From DASZCR01 sp035942915 (GTDB lineage Bacteria > Acidobacteriota > Blastocatellia > Pyrinomonadales > Pyrinomonadaceae), in contig DASZCR010000341.1 in NCBI GenBank assembly GCA_035942915.1, positions 1 through 12,918 of the forward strand: a stretch of 12,918 nucleotides of DNA, read 5' to 3'. A model generated the notes under the pieces. It was not told where the DNA came from. It saw only the letters and a list, made by a program, of their open reading frames with translations, and did not search any database. Shown one piece after another: positions 6,715-12,918 of this stretch (its first letter is position 1; the number at the start of each line of letters is the position of its first letter). The translations under genes were made by a program, and so were the position numbers.

Positions 6715-7923
6715 CTATGCCGCGAGTGCCTGCTCTACGTCTGCGATGATGTCGGACACGTCTTCGAGGCCGACCGAGATGCGCAGGACGCCGTCCGTGA
6801 TACCGAGTTCGCGCCGCGCTTCGGGCGCGACCTCACGATGCGAGGCGGTGGCCGGATGAAGAACGCCCGTGAAGACATCGCCGAGGCTCGTCGAGCGCAC
6901 GCAGAGGCGCAGCCCATCCATGAAGCGAAAGGCCGCCTCGCGCGTCGCCTCGCGCAGTTCGAGCGTGACGAGCGCGCCGCCGAACGGTTCGCGTAACGTG
7001 CGGCGGACGACCGCCTGCGTCCGCGCGTCCTGCGCGAGCGTCGGATAGAAGACGCGCGAGAGGCGCGCGTGTCCCTTGAGCCTCTCGGCCAGTGCTTGCG
7101 CGTTCGCGCACTGTCGCTCGACGCGCACGGCCAGCGTCTTGAGGCCGCGCAGAATCTCGTGCGCCTCCCAGACGCCGAGGATGCCGCCCGCCAGACGCGA
7201 GACGCCGGAGAGCGCCTGACAGTCTGCCTCAGTCTTCGTCACGGCGACGCCGCCCGTCACGTCGCCGTGCCCGCCGAGATACTTCGTCGCGCTATGGACA
7301 ACCACGTCAGCCCCTTGCGCGAGAGGCTGACAGAGATAAGGCGTCGCAAACGTGTTATCGACCAGCAGCCGCGCGCCGACCTCATGTGCCAACTGCGCGC
7401 AGGCTTCGAGGTCAGAGACCTTCAGGAGCGGGTTCGAGATGGTCTCGGCGACGAGCACGCGCGGGCGCAGTCGGCGCACGGTACGCGCAAGCGCGTCCGT
7501 CTCCGAGAAGTCTGCGAAGACGGTTTCGACACCGAGTTGGCCGAAGAGACTGCGAAGCAGCGCGGAGGTCGCCCCGTAGAGGTCGCGCGAGGCGAGGACG
7601 GTTGCGCCGGGCGCGAGTCCGCAGGCCAGCAGCGACGCGTGCAAGGCAGCCATCCCGGATGAAAAGGCGCACGCTCCTGCGCCGTCTTCGAGCAGCCTGA
7701 TGGCCTCTTCGAGCGCGGCCACCGTCGGGTTGCCGTAGCGCGTGTAGACGTAGCCGCGCCGCTCGTCGGCGAAGACCTCGTCCATCTCGCGCGCCGTGTC
7801 GTAGGTGAAAGTGGTCGTCGCGTAGACGGGCGTCGCAGCGGGTACACCTGTGGGGGCGGGGCGGCGCTCGCCCGCATGTACGACGAGCGTCCGCGCCCTC
7901 ATCTGCCTCTTCGCTTCGCCCAT
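6715..7923 (-). CDS. Cys/Met-metabolism PLP enzyme (cystathionine gamma-lyase / gamma-synthase family, 402 aa)
   Basis: This is a full-length fold-type I transsulfuration enzyme. The landmarks are in order: LVVHAGE near the N-terminus, the YTRYGNPT cofactor-contact motif (Tyr60, Arg62), FSSGMAAL (87-94), VDNTFATPY with Asp189, the PLP lysine Lys214 in SATKYLGGHGD, and the C-terminal SLGDVFTGVLHPATASHRE and RISVGLED. Such enzymes make or break cystathionine, or act on methionine or homoserine esters. Here Phe351 replaces the Glu often found in SLGGxES-type cystathionine enzymes, so specificity cannot be fixed from sequence. In this operon it could feed cysteine carbon and sulfur to methionine, or recycle homocysteine. 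The longest frame starts at 7923, 4 bases after the upstream stop. ATG at 7902 has an AAGAGG just before it and matches the usual family N-terminus, so it may be the true start. Confidence 0.9.
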   Translation of the reverse strand: MGEAKRQMRARTLVVHAGERRPAPTGVPAATPVYATTTFTYDTAREMDEVFADERRGYVYTRYGNPTVAALEEAIRLLEDGAGACAFSSGMAALHASLLACGLAPGATVLASRDLYGATSALLRSLFGQLGVETVFADFSETDALARTVRRLRPRVLVAETISNPLLKVSDLEACAQLAHEVGARLLVDNTFATPYLCQPLAQGADVVVHSATKYLGGHGDVTGGVAVTKTEADCQALSGVSRLAGGILGVWEAHEILRGLKTLAVRVERQCANAQALAERLKGHARLSRVFYPTLAQDARTQAVVRRTLREPFGGALVTLELREATREAAFRFMDGLRLCVRSTSLGDVFTGVLHPATASHREVAPEARRELGITDGVLRISVGLEDVSDIIADVEQALAA

Positions 7924-7927
7924 TGCG

Positions 7928-8593
7928 TTACAGGTTGCGTTTCGAGAAATACCAATCGGTCACGTCGTAGTCCGACTGCATGCGCTTCTCCGCGTCTTCG
8001 GTCGTCTGCGGCGGCGGCACGATGACCTGTTCGCCCTTCTGCCAGTTGGCCGGTGTCGCGCAGGCGTTCTCGTCGGCCGTCTGCAAGGCGTCGAGAGCGC
8101 GCACAATCTCGTCGATGTTGCGACCGCAGGTCATCGGGTAGTAGACGAGTGCGCGTATCTTCTGTTTGTCGTCGATGATGAAGACGGCGCGGACGGTCGC
8201 CGTCTCGGAGGCCGCCGGGTGAATGAGGCCGTACTTCTGTGCGACCTTCGTGTCGAGGTCTGCGATGACGGGGAAGTCTATCTTGACGCCGAAGTGCTGC
8301 TCGATGTTTCTAATCCAGGCGATGTGCGCCGTGACGGAATCAACCGAGAGTCCGACGAGTTGCGCGTTGCGCTGCTTGAACTCGTCGGAGCGACGCGCAA
8401 ACTCGACAAACTCCGTCGTGCAGACGGGCGTGAAGTCGGCTGGATGTGAGAAGAGCACGACCCACTTGCCTTTCAAGTCCGAGAGTTTGAGCGGCCCTTG
8501 CGAGGTCTTGGCCTCGAAGTCGGGCGCGGGGTCGTTGATGCGCGGTAGCGAGGCGCTGCTGCTGCTCTGTTCGGCTGTGGCCGGTGTGCTCAT
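7928..8593 (-). CDS. Peroxiredoxin, Prx6/1-Cys type (221 aa), first gene of the sulfur operon
   Basis: This is a thiol peroxidase that reduces hydrogen peroxide and organic hydroperoxides. The active-site motif FSHPADFTPVCTTEF carries the peroxidatic Cys58, with Thr55 three residues earlier, and the partner Arg is in TVRAVFIID (Arg135). YYPMTCGRNIDEI and ATPANWQKGEQVIVPPP mark the long C-terminal extension of the Prx6 group, and the length is typical. Extra cysteines at 156 and 178 could act as resolving residues, as in some archaeal and bacterial members. The ATG at 8593 is preferred, with AAGGAGA at 8606-8612. The longer frame would use a TTG at 8677 and adds a low-quality extension. It is the first gene after the divergent promoter region and lies 4 bases from the PLP enzyme gene. 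It thus puts peroxide defence and cysteine synthesis on one transcript. Confidence 0.93.
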   Translation of the reverse strand: MSTPATAEQSSSSASLPRINDPAPDFEAKTSQGPLKLSDLKGKWVVLFSHPADFTPVCTTEFVEFARRSDEFKQRNAQLVGLSVDSVTAHIAWIRNIEQHFGVKIDFPVIADLDTKVAQKYGLIHPAASETATVRAVFIIDDKQKIRALVYYPMTCGRNIDEIVRALDALQTADENACATPANWQKGEQVIVPPPQTTEDAEKRMQSDYDVTDWYFSKRNL

Positions 8594-8704
8594 AATCGGT
8601 TCTTGTCTCCTTCTACTTTCTGATGATAACTCGTGAGGAGCCTTCGCTTCGACGTGGCTCTCGATTTTTCCTGCCAATCTTTTCCGGAACTGATTTGCGC
8701 CAAG

Positions 8705-8733
8705 CTTACACCAAAAACCGGCTGCGCCACCAA
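8705..8733 (-). promoter_or_regulatory. Candidate promoter of the peroxiredoxin/cysteine operon
   Basis: On the minus strand TTGGTG (8728-8733), a 17-base spacer and TGTAAG (8705-8710) match the consensus at four of six bases in each box, so the call is tentative. Transcription would begin near 8698, about 105 bases before the ATG at 8593. No convincing operator palindrome was found next to it. Confidence 0.35.
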
Positions 8734-8826
8734 GCCCCGGCGCTCTAATTCGCGGACGGCCGCCGCCGCTACACGATTTAGTGCAAACGTGCCACCGTCT
8801 CGCGCTTATCGTTTACCCGTTCGGCG

Positions 8827-8855
8827 TTGCGCGCCCTCCCACCCCCACGTATTAT
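8827..8855 (+). promoter_or_regulatory. Sigma-70-type promoter for the glycine-zipper exported protein
   Basis: TTGCGC (8827-8832), a 17-base spacer and TATTAT (8850-8855) give a reasonable match. Transcription would begin near 8862 and leave a leader of about 150 bases. A small imperfect stem (AAACCGC with GCGGGTTT, about 8862-8886) lies at its very 5' end. I see no riboswitch-like structure in the rest of the leader, and no gene in the whole 418-base divergent gap. Confidence 0.5.
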
Positions 8856-9011
8856 TTTTTCTAAACCGCTAAACACGCGGGTTTCGCACGCCTCGCGCCA
8901 CCTCGCCAACTATGGCACGCACGTTGCCAAAGCAGATATCGGCGACGACGGTGCGCCGGTTCGGAAGCTCCGACCAGCCGCACGTCTTCGGCCGCAATCA
9001 GGAGGGATTGA

Positions 9012-9743
9012 ATGATGACGAAAGCTCATAGCAGTGTGGCGCGACGCGCCGTCAGTTTTCTCATGCTCATCGCGCTTGTCGCCGCGACGATAGTGCCGGC
9101 CTTCGGTGCACCGCAGCGCCGACGCGCCCCGCGCATCGGAAGGCAGACGACGCGCACAGTGCGAACGCCTGTCGTGCCTCGTTACACGGTCGCGGCCGAC
9201 ACGGTCATCCGCGTCCGCATCAACGAGCCGCTCAATTCGCGCACGGCACGCGTCGGTGACCGCTTCTCGACGACCGTCGAAGAGCCCGTCTATTCGGCTA
9301 ACGGGACGGAAGTGATTCCGGTCGGCAGCAAGGTGTGGGGTCGTGTCACGTCTGTGACGCGCGCAGGTCGCCGCACGCCGGGCAACATCTCGGTGGCTTT
9401 CAACTCGGTGCAGATGCCGGGCGGCACGAGCTACCCGATTAACGGTTCGCTCACCAGCCTTCAGGCCGACGACGTGAACGCCGACAACGAAGGCACGGTT
9501 AAAGGCCGCAGCAACAACCAGCGCAACGCTGTCTTCATCGGCGGCGGCGCAGCGACCGGCGCCATCATCGGCGCTATCGCGGGCGGCGGCAAAGGCGCAG
9601 CCATCGGCGCGATTCTCGGCGGCGCACTCGGCACGGGCGCTCGTGTCTACGAACGCGAACAGGAAGCCGACGTGAAGTCCGGGACGGAATTCGGAGTGAT
9701 TTTGAACCGCAGTGTGACGCTGCCTGCCAGCAACGTCCGCTAG
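9012..9743 (+). CDS. Exported glycine-zipper protein of unknown function (243 aa)
   Basis: An N-terminal signal peptide (hydrophobic LMLIALVAATIVPAFGA, cleavage likely after residue 33) is followed by a basic linker rich in Arg. Residues about 60-150 look all-beta (VIRVRINEPLNSRTARVGDR, then EVIPVGSKVWGRVTSV and MPGGTSYPINGSLT). Residues 177-209 are a long glycine zipper of GGGAATGAIIGAIAGGG and AAIGAILGGALGTG type, which usually forms membrane-embedded or oligomeric helices. The C-terminus returns to a strand (GTEFGVILNRSVTLPA). I recall similar exported proteins as common, uncharacterised acidobacterial families. An outer-membrane or envelope role is an inference. AGGAGGG at 9000-9006 supports ATG 9012, though ATG 9015 is equally possible. 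It appears to be a single-gene unit, divergent from the sulfur operon. Confidence 0.85.
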   Translation: MMTKAHSSVARRAVSFLMLIALVAATIVPAFGAPQRRRAPRIGRQTTRTVRTPVVPRYTVAADTVIRVRINEPLNSRTARVGDRFSTTVEEPVYSANGTEVIPVGSKVWGRVTSVTRAGRRTPGNISVAFNSVQMPGGTSYPINGSLTSLQADDVNADNEGTVKGRSNNQRNAVFIGGGAATGAIIGAIAGGGKGAAIGAILGGALGTGARVYEREQEADVKSGTEFGVILNRSVTLPASNVR

Positions 9744-9785
9744 AGGTTCACGCGGAATCGGCAACCAAGCGGTTGTCGGTGCGAA

Positions 9786-9825
9786 GGAAGCCCGCTTGCG
9801 AAGGGGAGAGCGCGGGCGGGCTTCC
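9786..9825. repeat. Hairpin 1 with shared AAGGGGAGAG apical loop
   Basis: A 10-bp outer stem (GGAAGCCCGC at 9786-9795 with GCGGGCTTCC at 9816-9825), a TT/GG internal loop and a GCG/CGC inner stem close the loop AAGGGGAGAG (9801-9810). No T run follows, so it is not a standard intrinsic terminator. The 17-base core GCGAAGGGGAGAGCGCG (9798-9814) is identical to one in the hairpin at 9916-9957. A further small stem lies just upstream (9759-9766 with 9771-9778). Confidence 0.6.
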
Positions 9826-9915
9826 AACAAAACTTCGGACGAAGGAATTTTTCGGCTCCTACAATTTTCGACGAGTTCGGTCGCCCCTGTCAGGACGTAA
9901 GTGAGCGACCGTAAC

Positions 9916-9963
9916 AAAGAGCCTCGGCGCGAAGGGGAGAGCGCGCCGGGGCTCTTTTATTTT
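9916..9963. terminator. Strong terminator (hairpin 2), same apical loop as hairpin 1
   Basis: A 16-bp stem (9916-9931 with 9942-9957, one G-U pair) closes the 10-base loop AAGGGGAGAG and is followed on the plus strand by a T-rich tract (9955-9963). It should end transcripts from 9012-9743. It also lies 21 bases past the stop of the convergent gene at 9984, where the minus strand offers only a short T run. Confidence 0.8.
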
Positions 9964-9983
9964 GTCTTGTGACAGCCCCGCTC

Positions 9984-11210
9984 TTAGCGCGCCGTCAGGA
10001 GCACGTCGTAGACGTGACGCTTCCTGCCCCCGATGACGGCCTCGCCCAAGTAACGAAACTCGTTGCCGTACCTGTCCTTGCGCCGCGTCTCACGGTAGCC
10101 GGTGGCAATGGAGGAAACGCCCTTCGACGCGAGCGTGTGCAACTCCACGGGCTGACTCAACGCGTCGTGATTGACATCGACCCACAGACGCAAGGCTGCA
10201 AAACGAGGGTCGGCGGCTGTGATGAAGCCGTCGCTGTCTGCATCGAGCAGGCGGAGAGCGAGGAAACCGTTCGGGACGCCGCCCGCAGGCTGCTCGGTGT
10301 AAGTGCCGAAGAGTTCCCTGCCCGAAGTGATTCGCCCGTCGCCGTCGCGGTCGAGGACGAGCCACGCGTCGTCCGAGTTGGCGGTTGTCCACGGCAGTTG
10401 TTCGGCGTGTCCGTTACTGTCGAGGTCGAAGCGGACGCCGTCGCGCAAGTTCGTGAGCGAGAAGTTATCGCCCGCGAGGTCGATGATGATGGGCGAGGGG
10501 TTTTTGTTGCTACAGGTGCATTCCGGCTCACCTATCCAATGCTCGCCGTCAACGTCCGTACAATCTCTCCACTCTCTCTCAAAGTTCAACTGTCCGCCGA
10601 ATTTCGCGGCGCACGGGTCGCAGTTGAATTGCATCTTGTCGTAGGTGTCGTCACAGTCTCCGTCGCAGGTGCTCGTGCCGTCGCCGTCTGCGTCCGTGCC
10701 GTCGCAGCAGGGCGTCTCGTCAACGCGGTCGTCACAGTTATCGTCGTTATTGTTGAAACACTGCTCCGGCTGATTGCGATTGGAGTAGAAGCCTACGAGC
10801 GTCTTCGTGTCGTTACAATCGCCTTCGCACGTCGTCACCCCGTCGCCGTCATCATCACGGCACGAGCCGCACTCGATAGAGCCTTGACTATCAATGATAT
10901 CTCTTGAGCAAGGTTGATTAAGACCGCAGTCGAAGTTGATTGACGTATACTTTTGGCATGGCTCTCCCTCTCGGACTCTTGCTAGTGGCCTCTCACAAAA
11001 AGTGGGCGGAGTTTGTGAATCGACACAGAAGGCGTCTGTGTCATCCTCAATGTAATATGGAAAGCATTGATTATTACCCGGACATGCTCCGACTTGAGTA
11101 GGAACATTGTTCAAAACACTGCTAGGTGACACTATCGAGGGTTCTGCCTGAGCCCAACTAACTTTTTCCATCCATGCCGCCTTGACAGGTCGCTCACTGA
11201 GGCGTGTCAC
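9984..11210 (-). CDS. Cysteine-rich MopE/EF-hand calcium-binding protein; probably the 3' part of a frameshifted gene (408 aa)
   Basis: The N-terminal third is rich in Cys. A MopE-type metal-binding motif follows (DDDGDGVTTCEGDCNDTKT, then QCFNNNDDNCDDRVDETPCC, about 118-168), and a second, shorter copy is at about 170-190. The C-terminal half (about 238-390) is a calcium-binding module with EF-hand-like loops DRDGDGRITSGREL (287-300), DADSDGFITAADPRF (323-337) and DVNHDALSQPVEL (345-357). Such domains are extracellular in known proteins, yet this frame has no signal peptide. It begins with a GTG that overlaps the upstream TGA (GTGA overlap) and has no ribosome site. Nine A residues lie just before that GTG, and one extra A or a -1 shift joins it to the upstream secreted ORF. 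I think this is the main body of one secreted protein of about 611 residues. Independent coupled translation remains possible. Confidence 0.75.
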   Translation of the reverse strand: MTRLSERPVKAAWMEKVSWAQAEPSIVSPSSVLNNVPTQVGACPGNNQCFPYYIEDDTDAFCVDSQTPPTFCERPLARVREGEPCQKYTSINFDCGLNQPCSRDIIDSQGSIECGSCRDDDGDGVTTCEGDCNDTKTLVGFYSNRNQPEQCFNNNDDNCDDRVDETPCCDGTDADGDGTSTCDGDCDDTYDKMQFNCDPCAAKFGGQLNFEREWRDCTDVDGEHWIGEPECTCSNKNPSPIIIDLAGDNFSLTNLRDGVRFDLDSNGHAEQLPWTTANSDDAWLVLDRDGDGRITSGRELFGTYTEQPAGGVPNGFLALRLLDADSDGFITAADPRFAALRLWVDVNHDALSQPVELHTLASKGVSSIATGYRETRRKDRYGNEFRYLGEAVIGGRKRHVYDVLLTAR

Positions 11211-11818
11211 TCTTTTTTTTTAGGATACACTCTCCTCTGACCAGCGATGTACCCTGTGCCGTCACCAAAGCTAATGGTGTTAAACTCGATATCAATCTTG
11301 TTTAGAGCCTGAGGGGGCAGATTCCTTGCTCGCTTCATGCTCTCCAAGCCCTGAACCCTAGACTCTGGTATTTTAAAGACGTAAGTTTCGCCGGGCTTGA
11401 GAAAGATGTCGTCGGGTGTCGCCAAATTCTTCACATCAATCAATCGCCTTGATCCGAATCTTATCCCGAACCCTGTTATTGACCTTGACGGTGTAATTCC
11501 GTTCGGCCCAACCTGTGGTGGTGGAGCCTCAATGTCAGGAAATTCGATGATGAGAGAGATGAAGTAGATGGGCTTGTCGGAGATGTTTTCCACCTCAATC
11601 TCCAAATCACGGAACCAATCTTCTTCTTTCTGAAGATTCCTGATTTCCTTAACCTTCAGCGGCATTCCGTGAAAGGTGCGTGTCTTTATCTCCCGCTCCT
11701 TCTTCTCGGACTGGGTTAATCCGACCTCGAAGTTTCCCGTCATAAGCACTAGCGTGAGAACGGAGAGCGTGAGGAAAGACTTCAAGATGATTGACGCTGT
11801 TGCGGTTCGTCGCTTCAT
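11207..11818 (-). CDS. Exported protein domain, probably the 5' part of the frameshifted MopE/EF-hand gene (203 aa)
   Basis: A basic N-terminus (MKRRTATAS) and a hydrophobic segment (ILKSFLTLSVLTLVLMTG) form a signal peptide. Residues about 45-195 look like a beta-sandwich: PLKVKEIRNLQKEEDWFRDL, EIEVENISDKPIYFISLIIE, PGETYVFKIPES, IDIEFNTISFGDGTGYIAG. I recall this as an N-terminal domain of uncharacterised acidobacterial secreted proteins that usually continue into Cys-rich regions. The ORF instead ends just after YPKKKE, where AAA AAA AAA (A9, 11213-11221 on the opposite strand) is followed by GAG TGA. The start at 11818 is chosen for GGAG at 11826-11829 and the signal peptide; the longer frame from 11881 adds 21 residues without support. 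It has a near-consensus promoter at 11966-11994 and a leader of about 140 bases. Confidence 0.78.
   Translation of the reverse strand: MKRRTATASIILKSFLTLSVLTLVLMTGNFEVGLTQSEKKEREIKTRTFHGMPLKVKEIRNLQKEEDWFRDLEIEVENISDKPIYFISLIIEFPDIEAPPPQVGPNGITPSRSITGFGIRFGSRRLIDVKNLATPDDIFLKPGETYVFKIPESRVQGLESMKRARNLPPQALNKIDIEFNTISFGDGTGYIAGQRRVYPKKKE
11213..11221 (-). other. A9 homopolymer at the joint of two ORFs (slippage or frameshift site)
   Basis: On the coding (minus) strand nine A encode Lys-Lys-Lys just before GAG TGA. Reading back one base here gives AGA GTG ACA, which continues straight into the downstream ORF without a stop. Runs of this length are known sites of polymerase slippage, -1 ribosomal shifting and sequencing error. 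Confidence 0.6.
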
Positions 11819-11965
11819 GGTGTTTCTCCAAGTTTCTTCAAGGACGTGAGGTTGACGATAAACGGAGTGGATAACCGTCAACAGGAAGTGACGTTCGAGA
11901 CGGCGAGGGGAAAGTCACGCGAGAGGGGCGCGGTCGGTGGCTGACCGCTATCGGCTCTGCGCGGA

Positions 11966-11994
11966 TTTATAGTCTCTCTTGAAGAAAGTGTCAA
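11966..11994 (-). promoter_or_regulatory. Near-consensus sigma-70 promoter for the secreted MopE/EF-hand gene
   Basis: TTGACA (11989-11994, perfect), a 17-base spacer and TATAAA (11966-11971, five of six) make this the best promoter in the window. The -35 box overlaps the stop codon of dihydroorotase. Transcription would start near 11959. A 6-bp stem (11930-11935 with 11943-11948) then lies close to the 5' end of the leader. Confidence 0.7.
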
Positions 11995-12918
11995 TCGACA
12001 GACGTCGTGACAGCTTCGCTCTGGCGGCGGTAGACGACGCGGCCTGAGACGATGGTGGCGACGGGCGCGCCCTGCATCGTCCACCCGTCGAAGGGCGTGT
12101 TGCGGCTTTTGGATTTCGCGCGCGCGCCGTCGAACGTCCAGCGCAGGTCTGGGTCGAGGATGGTCACGTCGCCCCACGCGCCCGGTTTGAGCGTGCCGCG
12201 CCCTTCGAGTTTGAAGATGCGCGCAGGGTTGACCGAACAGAGTTCGACGAGCCTTTCGAGGCCGACCACTCCGTTGTGCACGAGACGGTCGAGCGCGAGC
12301 GCGACTCCTGTCTCCAATCCCGTGATGCCGAACGGCGCGTGGTCGAACTCAAGAGCCTTCTCGTCCGCGTGGTGCGGCGCGTGGTCTGTCGCAATGGCAT
12401 CTATCGTCCCGTCGCGGAGAGCTTCGAGGACGGCTTCGAGGTGCTCGCGGCTGCGCAGCGGCGGGTTCATCTTGTAGTTGGTGTCGTAGCCTTCAACCGC
12501 CTCATCCGTCAGAGTGAAATGGTGCGGCGTGACTTCGCAGGTCACAGAGAGACCGCGCTCTTTGGCACGCCTGACGGCCTCTATCGCCCCGCGCGTCGAG
12601 ACGTGCGCCAGATGCAGGTGCGCGCCCGTCAACTCGGCCAGCGCACAGTCGCGCGCCGCGTCCGATTCTTCGGCCAGCGCAGGGATGCCGCGCAGACCCA
12701 GACGCAGAGACCAGTTCCCTTCGTGCATCACTCCGGCGGCTGCGAGCGAGCGGTCTTCGCAATGGTCCATCACGGTCAGGTCGAAGCCGCGCGCGTACTC
12801 CATCGCGCGGCGCATCATGCCGGACGAAGGCACGGGTCGGCCGTCGTCCGTGACGGCGACGATACCGGCGCGCTTCATCTCGCCCATCTCGGACAGTTCC
12901 GTTCCCTGCGAGTTCTTC
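11991..12918 (-). CDS. pyrC: Dihydroorotase, C-terminal part (N-terminus outside window)
   Basis: The frame is open to the window edge; 308 residues are visible, beginning KNSQGTELSEMGEMKRAG. It is an amidohydrolase of the long (class I) dihydroorotase type, which closes carbamoyl-aspartate to dihydroorotate in pyrimidine synthesis. Visible family marks are GIVAVTDDGRPV, a metal or active-site His in VMDHCED, HLAHVSTRGAIE, CEVTPHHFTLTDEAV, NPPLRS and the key Asp/His of IATDHAPHH. The C-terminus has the usual small beta-domain (GTLKPGAWGDVTILDPD, VVYRRQ). The N-terminal HxH metal motif would lie outside the window. The Met at 12887 is internal, not the start, because the preceding codons also match the family. 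No terminator follows; the next promoter overlaps its stop codon. Confidence 0.93.
   Translation of the reverse strand, partial: KNSQGTELSEMGEMKRAGIVAVTDDGRPVPSSGMMRRAMEYARGFDLTVMDHCEDRSLAAAGVMHEGNWSLRLGLRGIPALAEESDAARDCALAELTGAHLHLAHVSTRGAIEAVRRAKERGLSVTCEVTPHHFTLTDEAVEGYDTNYKMNPPLRSREHLEAVLEALRDGTIDAIATDHAPHHADEKALEFDHAPFGITGLETGVALALDRLVHNGVVGLERLVELCSVNPARIFKLEGRGTLKPGAWGDVTILDPDLRWTFDGARAKSKSRNTPFDGWTMQGAPVATIVSGRVVYRRQSEAVTTSVD

Noticed and set aside
5664..6749. Long plus-strand ORF of 361 residues opposite the cysM-like gene
   Set aside because: It is a shadow of cysM and mec; it has no recognisable motif, promoter or ribosome site.
8594..8677. N-terminal extension of the peroxiredoxin to 8677
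   Set aside because: It needs a TTG start and adds 28 non-family residues; the ATG at 8593 with AAGGAGA upstream fits the family length.
8910..9917. Minus-strand ORF of 335 residues opposite the glycine-zipper gene
   Set aside because: It runs through the hairpin region and the divergent leader and is Arg/Ala/His-rich with no domain. The plus-strand gene has a signal peptide and a strong ribosome site.

Overview
The window reads as chromosomal DNA from a GC-rich bacterium. The best guess is Acidobacteriota, possibly a Blastocatellia / Pyrinomonas-like lineage. That guess rests on my recollection of family types: secreted proteins with the LWLVPEGATPP-type repeat, a glycine-zipper exported protein, and a MopE/EF-hand protein. 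It is an inference, not a proof. I see no tRNA, rRNA, CRISPR array, insertion sequence or phage gene.

Layout. Positions 1-1391 (minus) hold the N-terminal 463 residues of a large patatin-like phospholipase. It is divergent from a small single-gene unit (1778-2050, plus) encoding a ferritin-like helical protein, which has its own promoter and terminator. Positions 2152-8593 (minus) hold seven closely packed genes. In transcription order they are a 1-Cys-type peroxiredoxin, a transsulfuration PLP enzyme, a CysM-like cysteine synthase, a JAMM/Mec metalloprotease, a secreted three-repeat protein, a CysO-MoeZ-rhodanese fusion protein and a 68-residue acidic protein. A divergent exported glycine-zipper protein lies at 9012-9743 (plus), followed by two unusual hairpins that share one apical loop. 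Positions 9984-11818 (minus) hold two ORFs that overlap by four bases and look like one secreted MopE/EF-hand protein split at a run of nine A. Positions 11991-12918 (minus) hold the C-terminal 308 residues of dihydroorotase (PyrC).

The most interesting part is the sulfur operon. It contains all the parts of the mycobacterial CysO-CysM-Mec pathway, in which cysteine is made on a ubiquitin-like carrier and cut off by a JAMM protease. Here the carrier (ending in a GlyGly motif) is fused in line to its E1-like activating enzyme and to a rhodanese sulfur donor. The GlyGly is therefore buried inside the polypeptide and would need proteolytic release. The Mec-like protease is encoded two genes upstream and is an obvious candidate. 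The leading peroxiredoxin gene fits the idea that a protein-thiocarboxylate route is useful under oxidative stress. The TTGACA/TATAAT-like promoters with 17-base spacers point to ordinary housekeeping sigma-factor control.
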